Origin: CALHVX01 sp051027215
Lineage (GTDB): Bacteria; Pseudomonadota; Gammaproteobacteria; Pseudomonadales; Azotimanducaceae
Length of the DNA stretch: 16,173 bases
Direction: 5' to 3'
NCBI GenBank assembly: GCA_051027215.1
Contig: JBPCXR010000133.1
Coordinates: 1-16,173, forward strand
Positions within the stretch are counted from its first letter, which is position 1; each line of letters starts with the position of its first letter. The position numbers and the translations under genes were made by a program. Below are positions 1 through 6,770 of the stretch, piece after piece. The notes below the pieces were generated by a model. It saw only the letters and a list, made by a program, of their open reading frames with translations, was not told the origin of the DNA and did not search any database.

Positions 1-304
1 GGGTCAAGATGATTGCACTAACAGGCTTGTCAGTAATTTTTCGAAATTCGGAGAGCACGGCTTGTGCGTTGGTTGTATCGACCTGCGTATCTATGATTAC
101 TAGACCACTTTCGCCGACGATCACTGAGCTGGGAGATACCCCAAAGCCGACGGCCGTATATACACCAGATGCAACTTCAATGACGTCTCGCCGAAATTCT
201 GCGCTCCTCGATTTAAGAAGCGCCTCTGCGTCGTTGTTTGCAAAAGATGAGATGCAGACAAATATCGAAACTACACCCGCAATGGTGCGAAGCAGAATTC
301 TCAA
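1..304 (-). CDS. Secreted metallo-beta-lactamase-fold hydrolase, N-terminal part (cut by window edge)
   Basis: Translation from a TTG at 304 gives about 101 residues that run off the left edge. Residues 1-23 form a signal peptide (MRILLRT, a hydrophobic stretch, then a likely cut near SFA-NN), so the protein is probably periplasmic. Residues from about 47 read VYTAVGFGVSPSSVIVGES, then GLVIIDTQVD and finally PVSAIILT. This is the opening beta-sandwich of the metallo-beta-lactamase fold, most like alkylsulfatase (SdsA1/BDS1-like) and related hydrolases. The metal-binding HxHxDH motif would follow directly but lies outside the window, so metal binding cannot be checked and the substrate is unknown. 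The TTG start is chosen because GGGGA lies 5 bases upstream and it opens exactly at the signal peptide; no ATG fits this frame. The sequence looks more AT-rich than the genes to its right. It is co-directional with the SDR gene but separated from it by 169 bases. Confidence 0.72.
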   Translation of the reverse strand, partial: MRILLRTIAGVVSIFVCISSFANNDAEALLKSRSAEFRRDVIEVASGVYTAVGFGVSPSSVIVGESGLVIIDTQVDTTNAQAVLSEFRKITDKPVSAIILT

Positions 305-332
305 GGTGATCCCCAAAAATATATTTGGATCG

Positions 333-338
333 ATTATA
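333..338 (-). promoter_or_regulatory. Possible -10 box for the metallo-hydrolase gene
   Basis: The minus strand reads TATAAT exactly, about 29 bases upstream of the TTG start, inside an AT-rich stretch. No good -35 hexamer lies 16-18 bases further upstream, so this is only a candidate. The surrounding gap (305-473) also holds the perfect palindrome ACGAGCTCGT at 455-464, close to the end of the SDR gene. I see no clear intrinsic terminator between the two genes. Confidence 0.35.
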
Positions 339-473
339 TATCCTGTCCGTTACGACTGCTTGGGGTCGATAGCAGCTGATGCCGATACGCATCGGTAAAC
401 GCCTGCTTTGAGAATATCTCACCCTATCTATCAGGTCAGACGCCAGCCTTTACAACGAGCTCGTCTCTCGAAA

Positions 474-1238
474 TCAATGTTCAAGACCGGTGGCCTTATT
501 CAGCTCTTCCACGCCTTCCGGCGGCACAATGTTGTGCTCGCTAGTAGTCTCGGCTTCTGTCAGCTCGACCAACTTATCTACCACTGCCATCGGATCCATC
601 TGGTCGGTAACTGCCGCTTGGCGCATTTCAGCGAACATGGCCTTGTTTGGGGCTTGCAGCGAAGAATCACTAAACCACTCCCACATGCTATCTGCCATCG
701 CGTCATTAAAACCCGTAGCGTGGGGACCAGGATTGATGAGACAAACATCCACGCCCTGGGGCGCGAGCTCAATACGCATGGCTTTGGCCATGCCTTCAAG
801 GGCGTGTTTGGTCATGTTGTAGGGGCCAAAAGTCGGGAACGAGTGCAGCCCGCCAATTGACGACATCACGATGACCCGCCCTGCACCCTTGCCTATCATC
901 CCGGCCAGCACTTTCTGGGTGATGGCCAGCGTACCAAAGACGTTGACTTCGAATATCTGTCGAATGCGTTCCATGGGTACGTCGGCCATGGGTCCTGTTT
1001 GACCCATGCCGGCGTTATTAATCAGCACATCTATGTCCCACTGGGACACCTTGTCGATATCACTGCTGGTGATGTCGATACGTTCTACGGTAAGCGCCGG
1101 CGCTTCGGCCGCAAGTGCGGCAGCCTGTTCATCGGTTTCCGTCGCGGCGATCACCTGATGCCCACGTGCCGCCAACGCTAGGCTGGCGCCTTTGCCGAAT
1201 CCGGAGCCGGCCCCGGTAACTAGAACGGTTTTCGCCAT
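474..1238 (-). CDS. Short-chain dehydrogenase/reductase (SDR) family oxidoreductase
   Basis: This 254-residue protein has the full classical SDR set: the nucleotide-binding TGAGSGFG at 8-15, the adenine-pocket Asp-Ile at 54-55, NNAG at 74-77, Asn99, catalytic Ser127 (in VMSSIGG), and Tyr140 and Lys144 in YNMTK, followed by PGPHAT at 170-175. It should be a cytoplasmic NAD(P)(H)-dependent oxidoreductase acting on an alcohol or carbonyl group. The length is normal for the family. The C-terminal third, which sets the substrate, gives no clue I can name. It starts 7 bases after the cupin stop codon with only a weak Shine-Dalgarno, so translation is probably coupled to the cupin. The two genes form an operon, which suggests a shared small-molecule substrate or pathway. 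The SDR call is certain; the reaction is not. Confidence 0.93.
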   Translation of the reverse strand: MAKTVLVTGAGSGFGKGASLALAARGHQVIAATETDEQAAALAAEAPALTVERIDITSSDIDKVSQWDIDVLINNAGMGQTGPMADVPMERIRQIFEVNVFGTLAITQKVLAGMIGKGAGRVIVMSSIGGLHSFPTFGPYNMTKHALEGMAKAMRIELAPQGVDVCLINPGPHATGFNDAMADSMWEWFSDSSLQAPNKAMFAEMRQAAVTDQMDPMAVVDKLVELTEAETTSEHNIVPPEGVEELNKATGLEH

Positions 1239-1245
1239 AGGTTAC

Positions 1246-1683
1246 TCAGGCTGCAGATTTCGACGCTTCGTGGGCATCGCGCAGGGCCATGACCGAACGC
1301 CAGTCGTAAACAGGACCTTCGCTGCCGTCCTCGTTATAGAACACAGCACCGTTTTGCACCTGAACGAAGTAAACGGTATCGACGTCATGTTTGGTGGCTG
1401 CATGAATCGCGCCTGATGGCTCGTAGACGTAGCCGCCGGGTGTGGCAACGCCACCGTGGTATTCGAGCGCACCTTCCAACACGTAAACGACGGTTTCGCC
1501 GAGGTGAACGTGGGGTGGAATTTGGGTTCCTGCCTTTGACTTTATTAACGCAGTGTAGGAGCCGTTCTCTTCGCTGATGCGCAGCACCATCATGGCATTT
1601 TCACCGGGTGCGCTGTTAGGTAGCCCTAAATCAATCCACTCTCCATTGTTCGTATCAATAAAGAGCCCTAGTTCTTCTCTCAT
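1246..1683 (-). CDS. Small single-domain cupin protein
   Basis: This 145-residue protein carries one cupin barrel. Motif 1 is PPHVHLGETVVYVLEG (residues 56-71) with candidate metal ligands His58, His60 and possibly Glu63. Motif 2 is PGGYVYEPSGAIHAATKH (82-99) with His94. The three-histidine arrangement and size resemble ChrR-like and acetylacetone-dioxygenase-like (Dke1) cupins, which bind Fe or Zn, but the exact reaction cannot be read from sequence. There is no signal peptide, so it is cytoplasmic. The start is well supported: GGGAGGA lies 5 bases upstream of the ATG. It is the first gene of a two-gene operon with the SDR and is transcribed away from the thioredoxin-like gene across a region with an inverted repeat. 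A catalytic dioxygenase or lyase, or a metabolite-sensing cupin, are all possible. Confidence 0.85.
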   Translation of the reverse strand: MREELGLFIDTNNGEWIDLGLPNSAPGENAMMVLRISEENGSYTALIKSKAGTQIPPHVHLGETVVYVLEGALEYHGGVATPGGYVYEPSGAIHAATKHDVDTVYFVQVQNGAVFYNEDGSEGPVYDWRSVMALRDAHEASKSAA

Positions 1684-1688
1684 TATCG

Positions 1689-1695
1689 TCCTCCC
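1689..1695 (-). promoter_or_regulatory. Strong Shine-Dalgarno of the cupin gene
   Basis: The minus strand reads GGGAGGA, 5 bases upstream of the ATG at 1683. It is among the strongest ribosome binding sites in the window and fixes the cupin start. Confidence 0.75.
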
Positions 1696-1716
1696 TCGTG
1701 TTTACCACCGACCGTT

Positions 1717-1746
1717 TTCGCCGCCTAGTCACAGCTTCGCGGCGAA
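1717..1746. repeat. Perfect 8-base inverted repeat between the cupin and thioredoxin-like genes
   Basis: TTCGCCGC at 1717-1724 and GCGGCGAA at 1739-1746 are exact reverse complements, with arm centres 22 bases apart (about two helical turns) and a 14-base spacer. It lies 34-63 bases upstream of the cupin ATG. Neither side has a T-tract, and no plus-strand gene ends here, so it is not a terminator. It fits a dimeric repressor or activator operator, or a hairpin in the cupin 5' leader. A weaker repeat lies nearby: GGCGCT at 1773-1778 facing AGCGCC at 1794-1799, with a second AGCGCC at 1803-1808. Confidence 0.55.
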
Positions 1747-1868
1747 TTTGCATTCCCCAATATCCTTGCATAGGCGCTTCTGAGGGGCAAGAGAGCGCCA
1801 ACAGCGCCCTAGTTCCCAGTCTTTGAGGATTTCGATAGGATGAGGCACCGAACGTACGAATAAACAAG

Positions 1869-2249
1869 ATGTCACGCAGCCTACGCTTAATCACGTTAAC
1901 GAGCCTGTTGCTGGTCCTAGGGTTGCCTGCCCACGCGCAACCGGACTACGAGTCGTTCGCGTCCTGTATTAGCGAAAGTGGCGCCATATACTATGGAGCA
2001 CACTGGTGCCCACAATGCCGAAAGCAGACAGCCATGTTTGGCCGCGGTGCAAGAGAACTCCCTTACGTTGAATGCTCAGTAAGAGGCGGCCGTGCGCAGC
2101 TCAAACACTGCGCCCACATTGACGGCTACCCAACCTGGATCTTCGCTGATGGCCGCAAGCGCTCGGGTGTTCTGTCAGTCGCTAGGCTAGCGTCACACAC
2201 CGGATGTGAGTTAGCAGAGCGTAGCCATTTTCGCTACCCGCTGGAGTAA
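1869..2249 (+). CDS. Secreted thioredoxin-fold protein, VKOR-fusion-type thioredoxin domain standing alone
   Basis: The protein has 126 residues. Residues 1-23 are a signal peptide (basic start, leucine-rich core, cut after AHA), so it should act in the periplasm. The mature part has YYGAHWCPQCRKQ with the redox pair Cys47-Cys50, then YVEC (Cys69), and the cis-proline loop GYPTW (Pro88). The pattern FASC...GA-YYGAHWCPQC, then YVEC, then GYPTW matches the C-terminal thioredoxin domain of vitamin-K-epoxide-reductase (VKOR) fusion proteins, but no VKOR membrane domain is present here. Further cysteines at 33, 81 and 113 give six in the mature chain, so structural disulfides or a relay are possible. 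The Shine-Dalgarno is weak. It precedes the Bat operon on the same strand by 115 bases; whether they are co-transcribed is unclear. Likely role: periplasmic disulfide exchange. Confidence 0.82.
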   Translation: MSRSLRLITLTSLLLVLGLPAHAQPDYESFASCISESGAIYYGAHWCPQCRKQTAMFGRGARELPYVECSVRGGRAQLKHCAHIDGYPTWIFADGRKRSGVLSVARLASHTGCELAERSHFRYPLE

Positions 2250-2364
2250 TTGATCCTCAGCAATCTAAGCCCATAGGACAATGGCCATTCGTTCCCGTTC
2301 ACCGTACGCTATGCACGAAGCTGGACGCAGCTAGACTGTGAATTTCATAAGCGGGGAGTAGGCG

Positions 2365-3351
2365 ATGACTGCGCGGGAGCAGATTCTCGAATTGAAGCGG
2401 CGCATGGGCCAATCGATCATCGGTCAGGATACGGTGGTTGAACGTATCCTGATCGGCCTACTAGCAAACGGTAACCTGCTGGTTGAGGGCTTGCCTGGTC
2501 TAGCAAAAACCCGTGCCATCAAGGCCCTGGCGAAAAACGTCGAAGCGGATTTCAGCCGCATTCAATTTACCCCCGACCTATTGCCAGCAGATGTCACCGG
2601 TACCGAGGTCTATCACCAGCAGGGAGGCCAATCAGAGTTCCGATTTGAGCCGGGTCCGATCTTTGCGAACATCGTATTGGGTGATGAGATTAACCGGGCG
2701 CCGGCAAAAGTGCAGGCGGCCATGCTCGAAGCCATGGAAGAGCGCCAAGTGACGGTAGCCGGTACAACCCATGTCATGCCGGCGTTGTTTATGGTCATGG
2801 CCACCCAGAACCCAGTGGAGCAGGAAGGCACCTACCCGCTGCCCGAAGCCCAAATGGATCGCTTTCTGATGCACGTGAACATCAACTACACCCCGGTAGA
2901 AGATGAGGTCCGCATCATTGAGCTGGTGCGCCGCGAAGAAACGGCAAGCCAAGATCCCAGCCCCGCCAATACCGCGCCACCCGTGCCGCGCATACCCCAG
3001 GAAGCGATATTCGACGCGCGCCAGGAAATCGGCGCCATCCACGTATCCGACGCCATTGCCCGGTATATGGCTGATCTGGTGTACGCCACGCGTACGCCTG
3101 ACAAATATTCCGAAGACCTGGATCGCTGGATAGACGTGGGTGGTAGCCCTCGGGCTTCATTGGCGCTCGATAAATGTAGCCGCGCCCATGCCTGGCTGCA
3201 GCAGCGCGACTTTGTGGATCCAGAAGACGTCCGCGCCATCGTCCATGATTGCCTAAGGCATCGGCTAATGCTGTCCTATGAGGCACAGGGCGAAGGCGTC
3301 GCCGCAGACAGCGTGATCGACACCGTCGTCGATCTGGTCGCGCTGCCGTAG
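2365..3351 (+). CDS. moxR: MoxR-family AAA+ ATPase
   Basis: This 328-residue protein has the complete MoxR ATPase set: Walker A GLPGLAKT (43-49 region), Walker B VLGDEIN (104-110) with Asp107 and Glu108, sensor 1 ATQNP (146-150), the arginine-finger region MDRF (164-167, Arg166), and sensor 2 GGSPRAS (259-265, Arg263) in the C-terminal lid. MoxR ATPases are cytoplasmic hexamers thought to act as chaperones that drive maturation or metal insertion of partners through VWA-domain proteins. Here the partners would be the DUF58 and two VWA proteins encoded just downstream. It is the first gene of a seven-gene operon. The ATG is preceded by GGGGAG at good spacing. The next gene begins 5 bases after its stop. 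Confidence 0.95.
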   Translation: MTAREQILELKRRMGQSIIGQDTVVERILIGLLANGNLLVEGLPGLAKTRAIKALAKNVEADFSRIQFTPDLLPADVTGTEVYHQQGGQSEFRFEPGPIFANIVLGDEINRAPAKVQAAMLEAMEERQVTVAGTTHVMPALFMVMATQNPVEQEGTYPLPEAQMDRFLMHVNINYTPVEDEVRIIELVRREETASQDPSPANTAPPVPRIPQEAIFDARQEIGAIHVSDAIARYMADLVYATRTPDKYSEDLDRWIDVGGSPRASLALDKCSRAHAWLQQRDFVDPEDVRAIVHDCLRHRLMLSYEAQGEGVAADSVIDTVVDLVALP

Positions 3352-3356
3352 CGGTT

Positions 3357-4310
3357 ATGACGCCAGACCCGCGCATCCATGTGACCCTTGCGCACCTGCG
3401 CGGCCTGCAAGGCGCAGCAAAGGGCTTGAATTTTCTGCCGCGTCAGCCATCTGCCAGCGTGCTGAATGGTCGGCATGCTTCACGCCTTCGGGGTCGCGGC
3501 CTCAACTTCGAAGAAATGCGTGACTATTTGCCCGGCGACGACATCCGTTCCATCGACTGGAAGGCCACCGCCCGCACCGGCAAAGCCCACGTACGCGTTT
3601 TCACGGAAGAGCGGGATCGACCGGCGCTGATTGTGGTTGACCAACGCATGTCGATGTTTTTTGGCACCGAGCTCAACATGAAATCGGTGACCGCCGCCGA
3701 AGCAGCGGCTATATCCGCGTTTCGCATTCTCGATGCCGGTGATCGTGTGGGAGGCATCGTCTTCGACGACGATCAACAGGTCGAAGTAAAGCCGCAACGC
3801 AGCCAACGAGCGGTCTTTGCGCTGCTAGAGGCCATTGCCGAAGCTAACGCCAGACTCCATGCCGATCGCGCGGTAACTCGCGACTCTGCAAGCCTCAACG
3901 TTGTGCTCGGCAACATTGCCCGACTAGCGCATCACGATCACCTGATCATCGTGCTGAGCGACTTTGATGGCGTTGACGAGACCACGCACCGGCGCCTCAG
4001 CGGCATCGCTGCGCACAACGACCTGGTGCTCATGCTGGTGCACGACCCTGCAGCTGTCGAAGTGCGGGCGCGAGGACGTTCCGACGGACGGGTGGTAATT
4101 GGTGATCATGCCATGCAAGCTGAAGTGGACTTTAGCTCGGCAAAAACCCGTGAAGCGCTCACCGGCTACAGCAGCCAGAGACTGCAGCACATCCACAGCT
4201 GGCAGAACGAAATCAATCTGTCTGTGCTGCCGTTGAATACCGCTGCAGAAACACTGGCACAAATCCGCACGCTGATGGGTAGAACGGCTACCTCCAGGAG
4301 AGTCCGGTGA
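3357..4310 (+). CDS. DUF58 domain protein (VWA-like MoxR partner)
   Basis: This 317-residue protein carries the DUF58 signature at 45-84: RGRGLNFEEMRDYLPGDD, then RSIDWKATARTG and FTEERD. After it comes a VWA-like fold beginning LIVVDQRMSM (91-100). Its metal-site motif is D-x-R-x-S (Asp95, Ser99) rather than the canonical DxSxS, which is usual for this family. DUF58 proteins accompany MoxR in nearly every such operon and are probably its adaptor or substrate. I see no membrane segment or signal peptide, so it should be cytoplasmic. It starts 5 bases after the moxR stop with little Shine-Dalgarno, and its TGA overlaps the next gene's GTG by 4 bases, so translation is probably coupled along the operon. 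Confidence 0.93.
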   Translation: MTPDPRIHVTLAHLRGLQGAAKGLNFLPRQPSASVLNGRHASRLRGRGLNFEEMRDYLPGDDIRSIDWKATARTGKAHVRVFTEERDRPALIVVDQRMSMFFGTELNMKSVTAAEAAAISAFRILDAGDRVGGIVFDDDQQVEVKPQRSQRAVFALLEAIAEANARLHADRAVTRDSASLNVVLGNIARLAHHDHLIIVLSDFDGVDETTHRRLSGIAAHNDLVLMLVHDPAAVEVRARGRSDGRVVIGDHAMQAEVDFSSAKTREALTGYSSQRLQHIHSWQNEINLSVLPLNTAAETLAQIRTLMGRTATSRRVR

Positions 4311-4789
4311 GCGGCTACGAAGGGTTGAATCTGCCGCAGTTGCTGGATCTGCTGCACGACATCGTGCGCCCCGAGCCGGTGCCGTTTACGCCGCAGACCG
4401 TTGGCTGGGCTGTTATCGGAATCTGGCTAGTGCTGTGCATTGCGCTGATCGCTTGGAATCGTATCGTCCACTGGCACCGAAATCGCTACCGACGGGAAGC
4501 CCTGATAACGCTGAAAAATATTGCTACAAGCACCCAGAAAACGTCAGTGCCTGCCACACTACAAATAGCCACCTTGCTAAAGCGCACGGCGCTCGTCGCC
4601 TATCCGCGCACACAAGTGGCCAACTTGTACGGTTCACAGTGGGCCACATTCTTAAAGCAGTCCAGCAAAGGCGATAAACAGATTGTTGCGGCAGCAGACA
4701 TGTTGGCTAGTGCCGCATACCGCGCAGATGTAGACAGCAAAGAACTCATTAAGCCTGCGCGTCGCTGGATCAAGATACACCGTGTTTGA
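4307..4789 (+). CDS. DUF4381 domain membrane protein
   Basis: This 160-residue protein has one membrane segment at about 32-50 (TVGWAVIGIW and on), followed by a basic stretch, HWHRNRYRREALITL, typical of DUF4381. The N-terminal 30 residues (LPQLLDLLHDIVRPEPVPF) are the conserved family start and probably lie in the periplasm; the remainder is a helical cytoplasmic domain. DUF4381 proteins occur between the DUF58 and BatA genes in proteobacterial MoxR operons; their role is unknown, perhaps scaffolding of the complex at the inner membrane. The start is GTG in a GTGA overlap with the DUF58 stop. It ends 8 bases inside the batA reading frame. Family membership is clear from sequence and place; function is inference. 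Confidence 0.88.
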   Translation: MSGYEGLNLPQLLDLLHDIVRPEPVPFTPQTVGWAVIGIWLVLCIALIAWNRIVHWHRNRYRREALITLKNIATSTQKTSVPATLQIATLLKRTALVAYPRTQVANLYGSQWATFLKQSSKGDKQIVAAADMLASAAYRADVDSKELIKPARRWIKIHRV

Positions 4790-5768
4790 ATTAGCCCACC
4801 CCATCGCACTACTGGCATTACCCCTGCCCCTCCTGAGTTGGTGGTTGCTGCCCCCTCATCGCGAGCGGGTCAGCGCCCTGCGGGTGCCGTTCTTTGCAGA
4901 AATTGTACAGGCGGCCGGATTCGAAGCGCGCAGCGGTGCAGTAGTCATGCGGCGGCGCAGGTTGCAGATGATTGTTGCCGCCATCGTCTGGTCGCTACTG
5001 GTCGTCGCCCTGGCCAAACCTGAGTGGGTGGGTGAACCCATCGAACGTACCGAGGCTGCGCGAGACGTGATGCTCGCCATCGATCTTTCCGGCTCCATGG
5101 ACTATCGGGATTTTCCTGATGTCGATGGCAACAAGGTTCGACGTTTGAGCGCGGTACAAAGCGTGGTCGAGCAGTTCATCTCCCAGCGCGACAGCGACCG
5201 CGTCGGCTTGATCGTATTCGGTGACAAAGCCTACCTACAGTTGCCCTTTACCCGCGATCTGCAATCTGCCAGGCAACTCGTTCGCTTAATGGACGTTGGC
5301 ATGGCCGGACCCCGTACTGCTGTCGGTGATGCCATCGGTTTGACTATCAAGGCGTTTGAGTCCAGCCAGCTCGACGACAAGCTGTTGATACTGCTCACCG
5401 ACGGCAACGACACCGCCAGCAAGATGACCCCTATCAATGCTGCGGAGATCGCCAAGATCAATGATGTCGAAATCTATACCATCGGCGTCGGCGACCCTGA
5501 AGCCAGTGGTGAGGACCGAGTCGATTTCGAGACTTTGAAGGCCATCGCTCAACGCACCGGCGGGCAGTTTTTTGATGCGTCGGATGAAACCACCCTAACT
5601 AAAGTTTATGAGCGCATCGACGAGCTAGCTGTGGCTGATGTTAAGACGACGGCCTGGCGTCCCCGTGAATCCATGGTGCACTGGCCGGCAAGCGCTGCCG
5701 TGATTTTGGTAATACTTGCCTACCTGGTGTTGCTGCTGAGCAGCCGACGCCGCAGGGCGGCAGCATGA
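4782..5768 (+). CDS. batA: BatA-like inner-membrane VWA-domain protein
   Basis: This 328-residue protein has membrane segments at about 7-23 and 62-79, a VWA domain from about 94 to 285, and a last membrane segment at 303-320 ending in a basic tail. The metal-ion-dependent adhesion site (MIDAS) is intact: DLSGSM (Asp101, Ser103, Ser105), the threonine in PRTAVGDA (Thr179) and LLTDGND (Asp207). This is the BatA architecture, with the VWA domain held near the inner membrane for metal-dependent contact with partner proteins. The likely start is GTG at 4782, which overlaps the preceding stop by 8 bases and opens straight into the first membrane segment. It overlaps batB by an ATGA junction. Bat proteins were first linked to aerotolerance and later to envelope stress; the exact role here is unknown. 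Confidence 0.92.
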   Translation: MFELAHPIALLALPLPLLSWWLLPPHRERVSALRVPFFAEIVQAAGFEARSGAVVMRRRRLQMIVAAIVWSLLVVALAKPEWVGEPIERTEAARDVMLAIDLSGSMDYRDFPDVDGNKVRRLSAVQSVVEQFISQRDSDRVGLIVFGDKAYLQLPFTRDLQSARQLVRLMDVGMAGPRTAVGDAIGLTIKAFESSQLDDKLLILLTDGNDTASKMTPINAAEIAKINDVEIYTIGVGDPEASGEDRVDFETLKAIAQRTGGQFFDASDETTLTKVYERIDELAVADVKTTAWRPRESMVHWPASAAVILVILAYLVLLLSSRRRRAAA

Positions 5769-6757
5769 TTAACGTCGAGTTGTTGCACTTCCTGCGACCC
5801 TGGCTGCTGTTGATGGTGCCCTTGGTGTTTCTTAGTTGGTGGCTGGTGCGACGCCACGAAACCCAGAAAGTGCTAACCGCCAGCTTTGTCGCTCCCCACT
5901 TGCAAGATGCCCTTACGGTGAATCGGCGTACTACGTTTCGTCTACGTCCTGTCGATGGCGCCGCAGTCGCCATGCTTGCAACCGCAATTGCTGCAGCCGG
6001 CCCCACCTGGAGCAAGTTGCCAAGCCCCTGGTTCAGCGAAACCGCGCCACTGGTCATCGCCATCGAGGTATCCGACTCCATGCGCAGCAATGATTTGCAG
6101 CCAACACGCCTGGACCGCGCCCGTTTCAAAATCATCGATCTGATCACAGCGCGCACGGGTTCGAGGACTGCACTGATCGCCTATGGCGGCAGCGCCCACA
6201 TCGTCATGCCACCCAGCAAAGACCTGGAGGTAATCAAACCGTTCTTGGAGAGTTTGGATCCAGCAATCATGCCCGAGGCAGGTGCTAACGCGGCCGCAGT
6301 GCTGCCGCTAGCGCAGGAGATGCTGGGCAGTGAGGCTGCCATCGGCACGTTGCTGTTTGTCAATGACGGATTCGCCCAAGAAGACATACCCGCCTTGCAA
6401 ACCCATGCGGATCAGACGGGTGCGGCGTCTGTAATGGCGCTGGTTGTGGGTAGCGATGCTGGCGGCGTCGCTCTGTTACCTGATGGTTCGGCCGCGCTTG
6501 GCGCCGATGGCAGCCGGCTCGATACCAGCATCGATGCGCGATTGTTGGACCGAGTCGAAGGACGCGCTGACCTGCCCATTGTTCGCGCAACCACAGGTAG
6601 TGGTGACATTCGCGCCCTGCTGCGTCGAATTGAATCCAATCTGCAGCTCGCGGACGACCCGAACGCCCAATGGCAAGATCAAGCCTGGTGGTTTGTCTGG
6701 CCTGCAGCGTTGCTTACCTTGTTATGGTTCCGTCGAGGCTGGACCATGCAATGGTAG
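5765..6757 (+). CDS. batB: BatB-like inner-membrane VWA-domain protein with altered MIDAS
   Basis: This 330-residue protein is built like BatA: an N-terminal membrane segment (about 12-28), a second at about 63-80, a VWA domain (about 95-290) and a C-terminal hydrophobic segment (about 308-322). The BatB hallmark after the first loop is present: SMRSNDLQPTRLDRARFKI. The metal site is altered: the first loop reads EVSDSM, with Glu101 in place of Asp; the second is EAGANAAA (172-178), with no Ser/Thr where relatives usually have one; and the third is VNDG (199-202) instead of TDG. Metal binding may therefore be weaker or absent, while the BatA partner is intact. In many gammaproteobacteria this protein is fused to the TPR domain that here is a separate downstream gene. 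It begins in an ATGA overlap with batA. Confidence 0.9.
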   Translation: MINVELLHFLRPWLLLMVPLVFLSWWLVRRHETQKVLTASFVAPHLQDALTVNRRTTFRLRPVDGAAVAMLATAIAAAGPTWSKLPSPWFSETAPLVIAIEVSDSMRSNDLQPTRLDRARFKIIDLITARTGSRTALIAYGGSAHIVMPPSKDLEVIKPFLESLDPAIMPEAGANAAAVLPLAQEMLGSEAAIGTLLFVNDGFAQEDIPALQTHADQTGAASVMALVVGSDAGGVALLPDGSAALGADGSRLDTSIDARLLDRVEGRADLPIVRATTGSGDIRALLRRIESNLQLADDPNAQWQDQAWWFVWPAALLTLLWFRRGWTMQW

Positions 6758-6770
6758 CGGGCAGATTCTC

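Noticed and set aside
408..860. 150-codon plus-strand open frame
   Set aside because: It is antisense to the SDR gene, whose full motif set is on the minus strand; the translation is His/Arg-rich with no family likeness.
2319..2332. AGCTG-GACG-CAGCT hairpin upstream of moxR
   Set aside because: The stem has only five base pairs and no T-tract, so neither a terminator nor an operator can be argued.
6444..6770. Upstream extension of the TPR protein frame
   Set aside because: It overlaps batB completely in another frame; ATG 6771 opens at a hydrophobic anchor and suits the operon spacing.
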